DNA of 64,000 nt. Source: Owenia fusiformis. Its lineage: Eukaryota; Annelida; Polychaeta; Sabellida; Oweniidae. The stretch covers positions 34,324,740-34,388,739 of the forward strand of contig CAIIXF020000009.1 of NCBI GenBank assembly GCA_903813345.2, read 5' to 3'. Both the position numbers and the translations under genes were made by a program. The notes beneath the pieces were generated by a model. That model did not search any database, was not told where the DNA came from, and was given only the letters and a program-made list of their open reading frames with translations. Below, piece by piece: positions 34,201 to 49,200 of the stretch. Each line of letters opens with the position of its first letter. Positions within the stretch are counted from its first letter, which is position 1.

Positions 34201-37200
34201 TTACCCATTTCGAATAGATAGGTCAAATGTTGGCTTTATTTGCCAGAGAGGATTGAAGTGGAGAATAGCCTCATTCAGAACTCCAGCTTTCCCACTATTT
34301 CCAGCTGCTGTTGTAAGCAGTTGATGTACCTTCTCCTGGCTTGGAGCAGGACTTTGGTAGTGTTTTTTGAAAGCCCCTCTGCTTCGTATCTGATCCTGAG
34401 ATTCTCCAGGCCCCTAAATGCATTTGCTCCTCTGTTACCATTGGATGGATTTGTTCTATGGTGATTTCAGGATATTTTCTGATGTTAGGAGGAGTATGGG
34501 TATTGCAATTTCCATCTGAATTTCAATGGGACACCAAGGTTGATTTTGCCAGATTGGGGCGATCAGAATGATTTCTGCTTGATCCCTCTTTACTTTTTCC
34601 AATACTCTGCCTAGCATACAGTCTGATTGATCTTTGAACACTCTGGATGCTGTGTTCACTATTACATTAGATTTCATCCTCGAGGAACTCTGCTATAAGA
34701 GTGATCTTCCTGGTGAGGCAAAAGTCAAATATTGTTCTGGTCAATTCGACAAGGGCTTTTGATCTGGTACCCCCCAATTTGTTCACATGGCTCATTGCTG
34801 TCATGGTGTTGTTTCTGATTAGGATGTGAATGTTGGTAGTAATTACAAAGTATATTGCTTTCAGTTCTCGATAGTTATATGACATGCTTTCTCTTGAGGG
34901 TTCCATTGGCCTTATATAACCTCCACTTCGAGGTGGCCCACCCTGTTAAGGAACTCTCTGTTGTTATTATTAGATCTGGTAGTTTTCGTTTTATTGACCT
35001 CCCATTCCAATGATCTAGTTGGGTTATACACCATGTGAGTTCTTCTTTTGCTTCTGAAGTAAGGTGAACTTTTGCAGAGTATGATTTGCTTGGAGTTCTT
35101 CAGATCCTGGTACTAATAATATTGCCAAGACTGTTAAAGAAAGTTTGCCTATCATTTGGGCAACCTTTGAGAGTGTGGTTTGTTTCTGAAGATAGTTCCA
35201 TTCCATGCATTTGATTTTGATTTTCAATGATTTCTTTATTGTTGGTAGAATGAGTGTCAGATTTTGGGCGTTGATGATGAAGCCTAGGTATTCTATTGTT
35301 TGTGTGGGTGTTAGAATTGATTTCTCCCAATTTATCAAGAACCTTAGATTCTGTCATTAGTAACTTGCTGTTTGTGCTTGGATTTAGGTTTTAGTGCTTT
35401 AGGGTGTATGTTAGTATAATCAGATCATCAAGATAAATAGTGCATTTTACCCCCAGTTTCCTTATTATTGACATAGGGACTTTAGGAATGCTTGAGAATA
35501 TCCTTGGGCTGGACCCTAGGCTGAATGGGAGTGTTTCGTTTGGTAATTTACACTTTCCCGTTGAAATTTGAGGTATCAACGATGTTGTTTTGCTATCGGA
35601 ATGGTACAGAATGCATCCCTCAAATCGATTTTTTATCATGAAGTTGTTTTGTTCTATCATGTTTTAGCATTGATATGTTTTTACGAGGTTTGAGATTTAT
35701 TATTTGTTCTTTTTGATCCATCTCATCATCTCATTTTTAGGAAGAGATCAATAAGATCTTTTGATGGATCTTTATTTCCAATAATTTTGTATCTCTTTTG
35801 ACATCTCTTGACTCCATTGCACTGAAGTAGGGTCAGTAAGGCTGCAGTAAGGGGTGTTCATTTGGATGGGGTCTTGCATAAACTTTAGAATGTAACTGTT
35901 GACTATACTTAAAATGTTTGAATCTGAGGACACTTTCTCTCAGTACTTTGAAAATAATTTGTTTTCAATGTACCTAGATTTTCCTCCTCTGGAGGATGTA
36001 TTCCCTCTAGTACCATCCCTGGAGTTTCCTCTGGTTGTGAAACCTCTTACAGGTAACCCGGATGAATGATCATATTTCACCCATCGACTCCTTGAAGTTG
36101 AGGGCCCCTGGAGAAAGGGCCAGAAATCAAGGTCTCATGATGCTTGACAATATTGATTTACATCATTATAAATCTAAAATTCAAAAGACATATTTGCTTT
36201 TTTCAGATGAACATAACTCATTGAAACAAGGCCGAAATATTTCATTTGTTCATAAAAGGTGCTTTAGTGTCCCCAGATTATTAATTGAGTGCTAATTTTT
36301 CTTTGGAATGTATAAATAACTGTAAAAGTGAAACTACAGGATTAAAAAGTTTCACATTTGCTATGAATAGTCTGGATTTTTGCAGCTCTATAAGTCTTGA
36401 GGTCTGCTGTCGGTGACATGTACCTTGTTATATCTAGGTTAGAGTTTTCTGTGGATTCCCGGAAAATCAGAGTTAAATATGATTTATTGGGTTTTGATGT
36501 GTAGCAGGTACCATCAATGGGTGCTTGGATCTGCAATCCATTGTCAATAAACACAAGTTGGTTTATTTTACTTAACTCTGAGCCTCTACATGTACGTGCC
36601 ATTAGCATTGCAAGTGGTTGAGAACCACACCTACATCTCATGTATGGCCATATCTTGGTTTTAAGGGTTTTGAATTAAGAAATCTTTCATAAAGGATATT
36701 ATAGTCAGATTTTGACTTTCCCTCATGTCCTCTATTGGGTTGTGGTAGACTGATATGGCAGATCTGTAGCCATTTATAGTGGGATACAATTTACCCATTT
36801 CGAATAGATAGGTCAAATGTTGGCTTTATTTGCCAGAGAGGATTGAAGTGGAGAATAGCCTCATTCAGAACTCCAGCTTTCCCACTATTTCCAGCTGCTG
36901 TTGTAAGCAGTTGATGTACCTTCTCCTGGCTTGGAGCAGGACTTTGGTAGTGTTTTTTGAAAGCCCCTCTGCTTCGTATCTGATCCTGAGATTCTCCAGG
37001 CCCCTAAATGCATTTGCTCCTCTGTTACCATTGGATGGATTTGTTCTATGGTGATTTCAGGATATTTTCTGATGTTAGGAGGAGTATGGGTATTGCAATT
37101 TCCATCTGAATTTCAATGGGACACCAAGGTTGATTTTGCCAGATTGGGGCGATCAGAATGATTTCTGCTTGATCCCTCTTTACTTTTTCCAATACTCTGC

Positions 37201-40200
37201 CTAGCATACAGTCTGATTGATCTTTGAACACTCTGGATGCTGTGTTCACTATTACATTAGATTTCATCCTCGAGGAACTCTGCTATCAGAGTGATCTTCC
37301 TGGTGAGGCAAAAGTCGAATATTGTTCTGGTCAATTCGACAAGGGCTTTTGATCTGGTACCCCCCAATTTGTTCACATGGCTCATTGCTGTCATGGTGTT
37401 GTTTCTGATTAGGATGTGTATTCATGTTGGTAGTAATTACAAAGTATATTGCTTTCAGTTCTCGATAGTTATATGACATGCTTTCTCTTGAGGGTTCCAT
37501 TGGCCTTATACAACCTCCACTTCGAGGTGGCCCACCCTGTTAAGGAACTCTCTGTTGTTATTATTAGATCTGGTAGTTTTAGTTTTATTGACCTCCCATT
37601 CCAATGACCTAGTTGGGTTATACACCATGTGAGTTCTTCTTTTGCTTCTGAAGTAAGGTGAACTTTTGCAGAGTATGATTTGCTTGGAGTTCTTCAGATC
37701 CTGGTACTAATAATATTGCCAAGACTGTTAAAGAAAGTTTGCCTATCATTTGGGCAACCTTTGAGAGTGTGGTTTGTTTCTGAAGATAGTTCCATTCCAT
37801 GCATTTGATTTTGATTTTCAATGATTTCTTTATTGTTGGTAGAATGAGTGTCAGATTTTGGGCGTTGATGATGAAGCCTAGGTATTCTATTGTTTGTGTG
37901 GGTGTTAGAATTGATTTCTCCCAATTTATCAAGAACCTTAGATTCTGTCATTAGTAACTTGCTGTTTGTGCTTGGATTTAGGTTTTAGTGCTTTAGGGTG
38001 TATGTTAGTATAATCAGATCATCAAGATAAATAGTGCATTTTACCCCCAGTTTCCTTATTATTGACATAGGGACTTTAGGAATGCTTGAGAATATCCTTG
38101 GGCTGGACCCTAGGCTGAATGGGAGTGTTTCGTTTGGTAATTTACACTTTCCCGTTGAAATTTGAGGTATCAACGATGTTGTTTTGCTATCGGAATGGTA
38201 CAGAATGCATCCCTCAAATCGATTTTTTATCATGAAGTTGTTTTGTTCTATCATGTTTTAGCATTGATATGTTTTTACGAGGTTTGAGATTTATTATTTG
38301 TTCTTTTTGATCCATCTCATCATCTCATTTTTAGGAAGAGATCAATAAGATCTTTTGATGGATCTTTATTTCCAATAATTTTGTATCTCTTTTGACATCT
38401 CTTGACTCCATTGCACTGAAGTAGGGCCAGTAAGGCTGCAGTAAGGGGTGTTCATTTGGATGGGGTCCTGCATAAACTTTAGAATGTAACTGTTGACTAT
38501 ACTTAAAATGTTTGAATTTGAGGACACTTTCTTTCAATACTTTGAAAAGAATTTGTTTTCAATGTACCTAGATTTTCCTCCTCTGGAGGATGTATTCCCT
38601 CTAGTACCATCCCTGGAGTTTCCTCTGGTTGTGGAACCTCTTACCGATCCCCCGGATGAATGATCATATTTCACCCCCCGACTCCTTGAAGTTGAGGGCC
38701 CCTGGAGAAAGGCCTTAGAGGGCTTGTTGTAGTTTCTGGAGAAGCTTTTCTTTATTTTTTTCCATTTCTTGTTTCTCTGAACTTTCTTGAGAGATTTGCA
38801 AAGTTATTTGTTCATAAGAGATTTCTTGCATTTATTAATTTCTTTCTTATTTTCTTTCTTATTTTCTTTTAGAAAGTTGTTTGCTTGATTCTTTTGAAAG
38901 CCAAAGATGTGGACGAGAATTTCCAGTCTTCTGTTGAAGCTTTGCCCTATTACCAAGTTTGCTTTGTCTAATAAGTTTCTCACAAGTCGTATCTCTCTAG
39001 TCTCTCTAGTCTCTCGTTTGAGTGAGATAGCTTCCAGAGGCTCCCTAGGGGTCCCATGACGTCTTACATTTTGTGCTGTATTGTTTTGAGATTGTTGTCA
39101 GTTTTCTTCTGATTTTGTTTGACATTTTGTCAAGGTGTTCCCTATTTTGGGGGATGATGAATTTTGAATCTGGCTTTGGTGACTAAACAAGCATGTTATC
39201 GACATCATTTTGGTTTAAGAGCTCTTCGGCAGGACTTAGATTCCACTGTCCTGATTTTAGCTCATGGAATTGATCAAAATGTGAAGATTTCTTTTTGTTT
39301 GTTACTTTTGCTCTTTTCTTATGTTTAGTACGTTTGTTACGATATGAATTATATTCATTGCTATCCGAAAACCTTGAAGAATCTATTGATTCTGAACTAC
39401 TAGTGTTGAATGACCTTTTTCTTTGGTATGTACACATGGAGTTTACCTTATGCCTTTTAGGCTGTGGAGACTCATTACCAGATTCTAAATCTGACTCCTT
39501 CGTTGAAGTCCTATTTCCACTAGACAGTGTAAAATTATGAGTTGCGTTTACCTGTGTTTTTCATGACTAACCCTATCTGAATATCAGTTTGTTTGGAACT
39601 CATTTTATGTTAGATGTATATATCTACAATTTGTACACTTGTGATTCAGCTTATTGAGACGAATGATAGTTAACTGCAGATATAATGTCCATGTGGCTAA
39701 ATTCCTATTTTCGGTTCCGTATTGCAGTATTGTTGGGTTGAGAGCGAAGAGCAAATAGCCAGAGACAAAATATTTTTATAATTGTTTTTTTCATTGTAAA
39801 AATAACTTATTTCACTGAAACAACACATCTTACTGAGAGTACATACAAGTGTTACCTACAATGTAAAAGAATATTTACAGCTGAGGAATATTCCTTTAAG
39901 TACTGGTCATTAGACTCCAATGTCTTTGATTTTTGCTCATGGAATGGATCAAAAAGTGAAGATTTCCTTTTGTTTGTGACTTTTGCTCTTTTCTTATGTT
40001 TAGTATGTTAATATTGCTACTACGTGACTTATAGGCACTGCTATCTGAATAGCTTGAATCTAAGTTTGAATATGAGCTTGAGGAATCTGTTGATTCTGAA
40101 CTACTAGTGTTGATTGATCAATCTTTGGTATGTGTGAAGTTTTCCTTATTATCAGATTCAGAATCTGACTTCTTCATTGAAGTCATGTTTCCATGAGACA

Positions 40201-43200
40201 GTGTAAAATCATGAGTTGCGTTGTTTACCTGTGTTTTTGTGACTAACCCCGGTTTATCTTGGCGATGAGCCCTAGACATATCGTCCGAATAATGGCAATT
40301 AGCCCTGTCAGTATTGTCAATATTTCCCCCGTTTTTTTTCTCGTTAGAACATTCTTTTTAGACATCACTTTAGTCTTGATTTGACTCACGCTCTTCTCTT
40401 AAATTTGAAGGAATATCAGTTTGTTTGGTACTCATTTTATGTTACCCTGCGTGCAGAGTCTAGTTAAACTACACTCTGCCTAGTAGAGACCATATTACAG
40501 TTTAGAAGCCCCGCCCCCACGACGGGTACCGGTGACAGTTTGGGTAATAAATCACTTTTGACCTACGCGCTGACCTTTCTTTCACCAATCACCGAGCTTG
40601 AAGAAACATACGCCAAATGTGGTCTAATTAAATATGCGCATGTCATTGGTCAATTCTGGGCTCATTGATGACGTCAGAAGGAATGACCATATATAGAACG
40701 TCGGTCAAATTTGGCCGACGAACACTGATTGGCGCGGTGAGTTCACAGGTTTATTTTAGTTTGAAAGAGTGAAGACGAAGCTCTCTTTTAAGAAGTGAAG
40801 TCAAACGAATGCAAAGGGTAATTTTATAGTATATACAGTAATACCTATAATATGTACACTTGTGATTCAGCTTATTGAGACGGATGATAGTAAATTGCAC
40901 ATATCTTGGTATATTTGAAGTCCCAAAACGGCTTAGTTTCAGAAATATCCCAATTTTAAATTCAAAAATGACCGTTAGCTCCGCACCCTCCGCTCATTTG
41001 CGCCGCACCCAATATTTCCTACAGGCTCTGTCTGCATAGGGTGGGTTTAGAGAGCATAAATGTAAAAACAATTTATAGCACATTAATAATGCTTTAAGTG
41101 TAGATATTTAAGATCCACATGGCAGCCATCTTGAAAAATGGTGGCCTTTACAAGCTATTTTATGAATTTTGCTGTAACTTGAAAAGCAGTAAAGAGATTT
41201 TGTTTATATTTATGTACATATTCGTATACAGAAAAACTTGTGTAAAGTGAACACCTGTGGAGCCACAATAAAGTGTTCATTGTTTGTAGGTCCTCACTAC
41301 AGAGAGTGAACTTTCAGGGTTTCACTTGAATTTCTCACAACAGGTTAAAAAAATGAAAACAACAGGCAAAAATAATGGAAATCATAGATTTATAGATGGA
41401 AAAGTTGAAAAGTCCCTAAAAACATAGGGAACTTTGTGAAAACAACTGGTGAAAGTCGTCTGTTGCCTGCTGCTAACGAAACCCCTGACTTTTGAGTCAA
41501 TGTAAAATGTGTCTTGAAGTGGTGTTTACCAAGTACAGGTGACTCACTAGAAGGAGGTGTTCACTAAGACAAATTTTATTTTACTTAAAGAGAGAATCAG
41601 AGATAGCGAGCAGGCTAAACAAAAAATTGTTTCAATTTTAGAATATTTTTGGCTCATGTCATTCCTTGTCATGTCTATTTTCTAAAAATCACAAAATTGC
41701 ATACTTTATTCAAGGAAAACAAAAGATTTTTACAATAATGTATTATTTTTCTATAAGAATGGTTACCATTCTTATTATTTGGGAGAATTTAAACATTTTT
41801 CACCCATTTTTGCGCTTTAAATCATTAATAACTTCACCAATTTATAACATATTGTGAATCTTTTGGGAGACATTGTATTTGATATTGTAAGGAATAGATT
41901 GGTAGGTTAATTATGCATGTTGCTTGTAATTTTGTCACCCCCTATAGATCTGATTCTGCCTTTAAACTTACAACCCTTCCCTCTCCTCATAATGTGGATG
42001 TCACATTAATATTCATCCTAAATACATGAGGTGAAATACAATATATAATCTTGCTTGTTATTTATTATTCAGACACCTCAGCCAACCAAGAAAGCAAAGA
42101 AATCGGCTAAGAAAACACCAAAATCTGCACCTGCGGTATCTAAAAAATCAAAATTGATTGAAGTGAAACCATTTGATGATAGCGATGATGAATCTCTGGA
42201 GGTTAGTGAAAATCTACATGCAATTAAGGTTCAACACAAGCGGACCTTAATATGACATCCATTGAGAACATGCAATTAAGGTTCAACATAAACGGGTCTT
42301 TATATGACATTCATTGAGGACATGCAATTAAGGTTCAACACAAGCGGACCTTAATGTGACATCCATTGAGAACATGCAATTAAGGTGGAACACAAATGGG
42401 TCTTTATATGACATCCATTGACTGGATGTCCTAATTGGATGGCATATTAAAGCGGCCTGATTATGTTTAAATCTTAATTTTGCTGAACAAAATTTTTAAT
42501 CAAAAATTGCCACAGACAGAGAGGCTATTTAATTTGGAATTCAATGAAAAAATTCTAAAAAGAGCATTTTTCCATGAACTTATTGAACGACCTGGTACAT
42601 GCACTTTACTTGCAACCAAATTCTAATCTATGATAGCATCATACTCTGCTTGATTGCTAGATATATAACTATAACCAATTAACTAGTACTATTTACTAGA
42701 CCGTGTATGATAAGAGAAGCTGCAATAGCTGACAAGTGTTGCATAATCAGTTCTGTTTTTAGCAAAATGGAATAGGGGCAGTTGATATGGACTTTGAGGG
42801 AGATTCATCTAATGATGAGGGAGAGAGTAGTGGTGATGAGGGAGATGCAATAGACTCTGACATGCTGGCATCAGATGAAGACAGTGATATGGAAGGTACA
42901 TTATCTGCTCTTAAGTATGAAGTAAAAATTTTGAAGTATTGAAAACAGTTTTGAAAAAATAAAATTCAATCAAAGATTATGCAGAGTGAGAAAAATAAGT
43001 GAAAAATTGTTTTTAACGAGAAGTAGAAACAATGTTGAACATTTGTACAGGAGTTGTATACAAGTATTAATATGTGTTTATTTGATTTATATTTTTACGT
43101 TATACATTCACAATTTTATTTTTAATTGTAGAATTTATTACTCCACCTACTAAAAAAGTAAAGACCAAAGGGGACAAAAAGATTAAGCAGACACCACAAA

Positions 43201-46200
43201 AAGATGGTGAGTACTGGACACTTTGAGCAGTTTTGCAAATAATATGAAGCTTCATAGCTTACATTGATTTATATTTGCTAAGTTAATTATAATAGTAGAA
43301 TGGAAACTAGCAAGCAGCTGCTCCAAACTGTTGTGTAACAAAACAAAGAACACATTAATGATGTTTTAGGGGTCAGTTTTTGGGGTCAATTTATGACATA
43401 TCTATTCTCAGTTATATCCTGAAACTGAGGATTTATCTTATCCCAGCAGATTAATCGTAACATTAAAGAGTAAAGTATTTAATAATCATCATCCATTTTT
43501 AAATTGCTGCTCAAGGACTTATGTGTTGAGTATCTGCTCGTACATTGACTGTGAAATTAATTTACTGCATTGATAAAGAGTAATTCAAAAGGAAGACACA
43601 CCCTATGATTTGATTTCAAACAAGTTGGTGTTTCTAACTTATTCCAAATGATATTTTGTTTTTTCCAGAAATGGAAGTAAAATCTAAAAAGGAAAAAAAA
43701 CAAAAAACACCAAAGGCTGCAAAAACCCCTAAAAAAGATGCAGAAACTCCAAAAGTAGAAAAATCTGTAAAGAAGAAAGAAAAGAACTCTAAACAGAATT
43801 CATCTCAAGAGATGGATGAGTCCCAAGACTCTGGAGGTACGAAATAAAAAATACAAACATGTAATATTTAAAACAAAGTAAACCAATCTGAGTGCTTTTA
43901 TTGAGAATAACTTCCTTTTTTATTATGTCACCACCAAAAGTGGTGACATATTGTTATGGTCTCCGTTTTTTTTTATGTCACCACCAAAAGTGGTGACATA
44001 TGTTATGGTCTCCGTTTTTTTGCGACGGCGGTTGGTGGTTGGCGTCCGGCGGTTGGCGTCCGGCGTCTGTAACAATTTCTTACAACTTCCTATAACTTAA
44101 CAAATACTGTTTAGACTGACTTTTTTTCTAAATCATCTAAATGTTCTCAGAAGTTCAAATCTGACTTTAGATTTGACATTTGACCTTCAATGACCTTCTC
44201 AAGGTCAAAAAGGTCTTTTTTTTCAACTTGCTTCACATTGACTAAATTTTTTTTCAAAATCATCTACATGTTCTCAGAAATTCAAATCTGACTTTAGATT
44301 TGACATTTGACCTTCAAATCTGACTTTAGATTTGACATTTGACCTTCAATGACCTTCTCAAGGTCAAAAAAGGTAAAAAAGGTCTGTTTTCAACTTGCTT
44401 CAAATTGACTAAATTTTTTTTTCAAAATCATCTACGTGTTCTCAGAAATTCAAATCTGACTTTAGATTTGACTTAAGATTTGACTTAAGATTTGACATTT
44501 GACCTTCAATGACCTTCTCAAAGTCAAAAAAGGTCAAAAAGGTCTTTTTTTAACTTGCTTTAAATTGACTAAATTTTTTTTTCAAAATCATTTACATGTT
44601 CTCAGGAATTCAAATCTGACTTTAGATTTGACATTTGACCTTCAATGACCTTCTCAAGGTCAAAAAAGGTCAAAAAGGTATTTTTTCATCTTGCTTCAAA
44701 TTGACTAAATATTTTTTTCAAAATCATCTACATGTTCTCAGAAATTCAAATATGACTTTAGATTTGACATTTGACCTTCAATGACCTTCTCAAGGTCAAA
44801 AAAGGTCAAAAAGGTCTTTTTTCAACTTGCTTCAAATTGACTAATTTTTTTTTTCAAAATCATCTACATGTTCTCAGAAATTCAAATCTGACTTTAGATT
44901 TGACATTTGACCTTTAATGACCTTCTCAAGGTCAAAAAGGTCTGTTTTCAACTTGCTTTGAATTGACTAAAAAAAAATTTCAAAATCATCTACGTGTTCT
45001 CAGAAATTCAAATCTGACTTTAGATTTGACTTGAGATTTGACATTTGACCTTCAATGACCTTCTCAAAGTCAAAGAAGGTCAAAAAGGTCTTTTTTCAAC
45101 TTGCTTCAAATTGACTAAATTTTTTTTCAAAATCATCTACGTGTTCTCAGAAATTCAAATCTGACTTTAGATTTGACATTTGACCTTCAATGACCTTCTC
45201 AATGTCAAAAAAGGTCAAAAAGGTATTTTTTCATCTTGCTTCGAATTGACTAAAAAAAATTTCATAATCATCTACATGTTCTCAGAAATTCAAATATGAC
45301 TTTAGATTTGACTTTTGATTTGACCTTCAATGACCTTCTCAAGGTCAAAAAAGGTCAAAAAGGTATTTTTTCAACTTGCTTCAAATTGACTAATTTTTTT
45401 TTCAAAATCATCTACATGTTCTCAGAAATTCAAATCTGACTTTAGATTTGACATTTGACCTTTAATGACCTTCTCAAGGTCAAAAAAGGTCAAAAAGGTC
45501 TGTTTTCAACTTGCTTCAAATTGACCAAATTTTTTTTTCAAAATCATCTACATCTTTTCAGAAGTTCAAATTTGACTTTACAAGTTTTCAGAAATTCAAA
45601 TCTGACTAGAGTTTGAACTCATAATATTGTGAGCAACTAGGTGGTGACATTTTGTCATGTTAATGCCTTGTTATCAAATACAACTGTTAAAGGATCCACC
45701 ACTCACCAGTTCTGATACAGGCTCTTTCACACTTAAGATTCTTATATTCTGGAAACACTAATGCATTGTTTTATATTTTTAGTTGGTTCACAAGATGCTC
45801 TTAAACAAGATAATGTCAGACAAGGTAAAGTTTAATTATTAGATGTTCTTGTCATATATGTGAAGCGATATCGACACTGTACCCGATTGCTTGCTTTCAC
45901 TACTTAAAACCAGTACACATATTTATACGAAAGAAAATTAAATAACTTTGCAGAAAACCTTACAGATTTGTATGGTGTCTATTAGCAAATAAAAGTACCA
46001 TTTAAAATTCAGAACCTGACTTTATAAAGCTATGTACTTGAATACTAATCCATGATGTACTGTCGTGATGCATTCTCACATGTCTTCAAAGTTTTCTGTA
46101 AAATGGCACAATTTAGAGAAACGATTTTGTCATGTTGTCATGTCATGTTGGGTTATTTATAATTTGGTATTTTATGTGCTACAAACTACACAGAAACATT

Positions 46201-49200
46201 TATGAAAATACAAACATCGAGTTTAAAGCAGTGATCTACATTTAGAATAACATATTTTTAAAAATATATGACAAGGAATGGCATGAGCATGACTCCCAAT
46301 CTGTTTTACAGAATTGTTGATGATATATGTTCTCAGTGAAATGGTTAAAATATTAAGCACTTGATTTTGTAATTTTACAGCGGACCAAGAAAAAAAGATG
46401 TTATTTCTGAAATCTTTACCTCGTCACACTACAGAAGAAGATGTCAGACAGCTCATCAAGGACCCTGTTGTTATTCGTGTCAAGTGGGGTGGGCGTGGCA
46501 AAGAACATCAACAATTTGTAAGGTAGGTTAACAAGAGGAGTTTCTGATCCTGGAGTTTGCCACAGTCAGTTATGATAAACCACTTTTATGTCACCACATA
46601 TAGTCCAACCTTTTGTGGCCAATGTTCAGTGTCTGTAACAGTGTTCAGTGGTCGGTGTCTGTAACAAATGGAAGGTAGTGACATTTTGCATATTAATGCC
46701 TTGTATACGAGTTGCATTATAAGAGTAGAAATATTTACTGCATAATTTTCAATGTTTTAAACTCAGTGAAATATTTCATAACATTATGGCCAATGAAAGG
46801 AAATTAGACGTCAGTAAAATTAAATTCCAGCCATTAAATCAAATCTTGAAAATGGATTAATTCAGTGTTTGGTACCCATGAAATTTAAGGTGTTTCTCGA
46901 CATGGTTATCTGGGAAAATAGTCCAGAGTGATCCATAACTCATCTACATATGCTTGTATATCTGTGTATTGTCAGTGAATATGAAAACGGGGTCTCTAAT
47001 GTAAGGAGTTCACTTGGTCTTCCAGTACAAAGCAAAGCAGCTATGGATTCTTTTTGATAAATTTGAATGTCCAAACGAATTGGATTATATGTTATTATAT
47101 ATTATTCTAATATGATACGTAATGTCACAATAGCTAGAACAATTGATTACTGGTCTATATTAGAGTATGTATGACCGCTAAAATTCCTAAATCCAAATAG
47201 TTGTGTTTGTTTATCATAGGTGTGTCCTTTAATCATGTTAGAATCATAACAAAGACCTCGATGTTATGATTTATGTCAAATATATGACTTCAAATTTTAT
47301 TCTGGCCATTGCCAAAGACCCCAATCACTAATCGATTTCGGTCTTTAAACAATGAACAGAATAAAATTTTCGGTCACATATTACGCCATAAATCATAAAA
47401 TCGAGGTCTTTGTTATGATTCTAACATGATAAACAGTCAAGAAACACAACCATTTGCACTTATGAATTTTAGCGGTCATACATACTCCAATATAGACCAG
47501 TAAATCAATTGTTCTTGCTATTCACGTATCATATTAGAATGTAAATTAATTAAATTCAAAGGTGATTGTATAATTATATCCTATGTGTTTTATAGATGGG
47601 TTCACCTTGAGTTCAAATCTGAAGCAATGGCTGACAAACACCATAACCTCCTGAAGGGAAAACTGTTGAAAGGGAAGCCGCTCCTTGTAGATTATGTCGG
47701 CTCTAAAAGTGAGAAACCAAAAATGCCACAACAATCTACTAACAAGTCTCAAGCTCAGGAAAAAAGTAAGGGTGAGTTACCAGCATTGAAGTAAGTGCGG
47801 ACTGCACTTGGAAATTGGCAGGCACCCAATTCAAAATCCATTTTAATGTCAGCGGTTGGTGTTCAGTGGTCAGTATCTGTATAACAAATGGCAGGTGGTG
47901 ACATTTTGCATGTTAATTCCTTGTCAACCACTTGAAAATAGTGTATTATCAAAATTTTCAAATTTTTTTTACCAACTTGCTTAGAACTGAAAAAATAGAA
48001 TTTTGCACCCATCTGAAAAAATGTATTTCCCTCAGCTTACTATATAGCACATTCTGATATGATGTTTCTACTTGTTTTTCTGAAATCATATATTATGATT
48101 TTATTTCAATTACAGAACTAGATTTTTCAATTACAGAACTAGATTTGACGCGTCTCTACATTAGTGGTTTTGGCCAAAATTGCTCAGCAGAAGATATAAA
48201 ACAGAACTTTAAAAAAGCAGTCGCTGTTAATTTCCCGTTAGCCAAAAAGTCATCTCTGCCAAAAGGGTAAGTAGAATTTGATTTTTCTGTATGTGATGAT
48301 TCAGAAAAATCTGTCATGTGGAATACCTATGTAAGTGGATCACCTTTGTAAGTGGAACATTTGCCACAGTCTGTGAATTGTATTAATGTTAATCAGGAAT
48401 ACCTATGTTAGTGGATCACCTTTGTAAGCGGAACATCTGTCAAAGTATGTGAATTGTGATAATAATAATGAAACCTCTATAAATAGAACAGAAACACTTT
48501 TTATGTCACCAAAGGAAGTGACTTATTGTTGTAGTCTCCAACTTTTTTGTTGACGGTGTTCAGGGTTCGGCGTCTGTAACACGACGTCTGTAGCAAATCA
48601 TGGCATCTGTAACAAATGGGATGTGGTGTCATTTTTTTGCATATTAATCCCTTGTTATTTTTGGAATTAACACAGTAACAGTACACTGTTTGAGTACAAG
48701 GGTCGTTGCTCCTTTATTTCTAGATTTGGGGAGTTACATTCTCATATTATATTTAAAATATAAAGCACATATTTTCTGAATTTCAGCTACGCATTCGTAC
48801 AGTTTAATGATGAGTCTAGTGCCAAAGCTGCACATGAGGAAATGCAGGGCAAGAAACTTAAAAATGGTGTTCTTCTGATAAAATATGCCTTCAAACGACC
48901 TGACCTTGACACAAAACCAACTGCGACAAAAGGGGAGAAGAGAAAGAAAGAGAAAGTCGAGGAAGGTATGTAAGCTACATGTACAGTAGTTTGGAAAATT
49001 ATGTTAAATTTTGTTACAAATAAAGTAACTCACCTCATCAATATATTATAAACAGCAGATAGACCAATACTTTTTGAAGTGGATCCCTAGAATATTATGT
49101 CAGGTCTTTTTGCATGTAATGCAAATGAATTGTTGTGTGCTTTTAACAACTACTCTGTGTGTTTCATAACAATTAAATTCACTAGGACAACAATCCTTCA

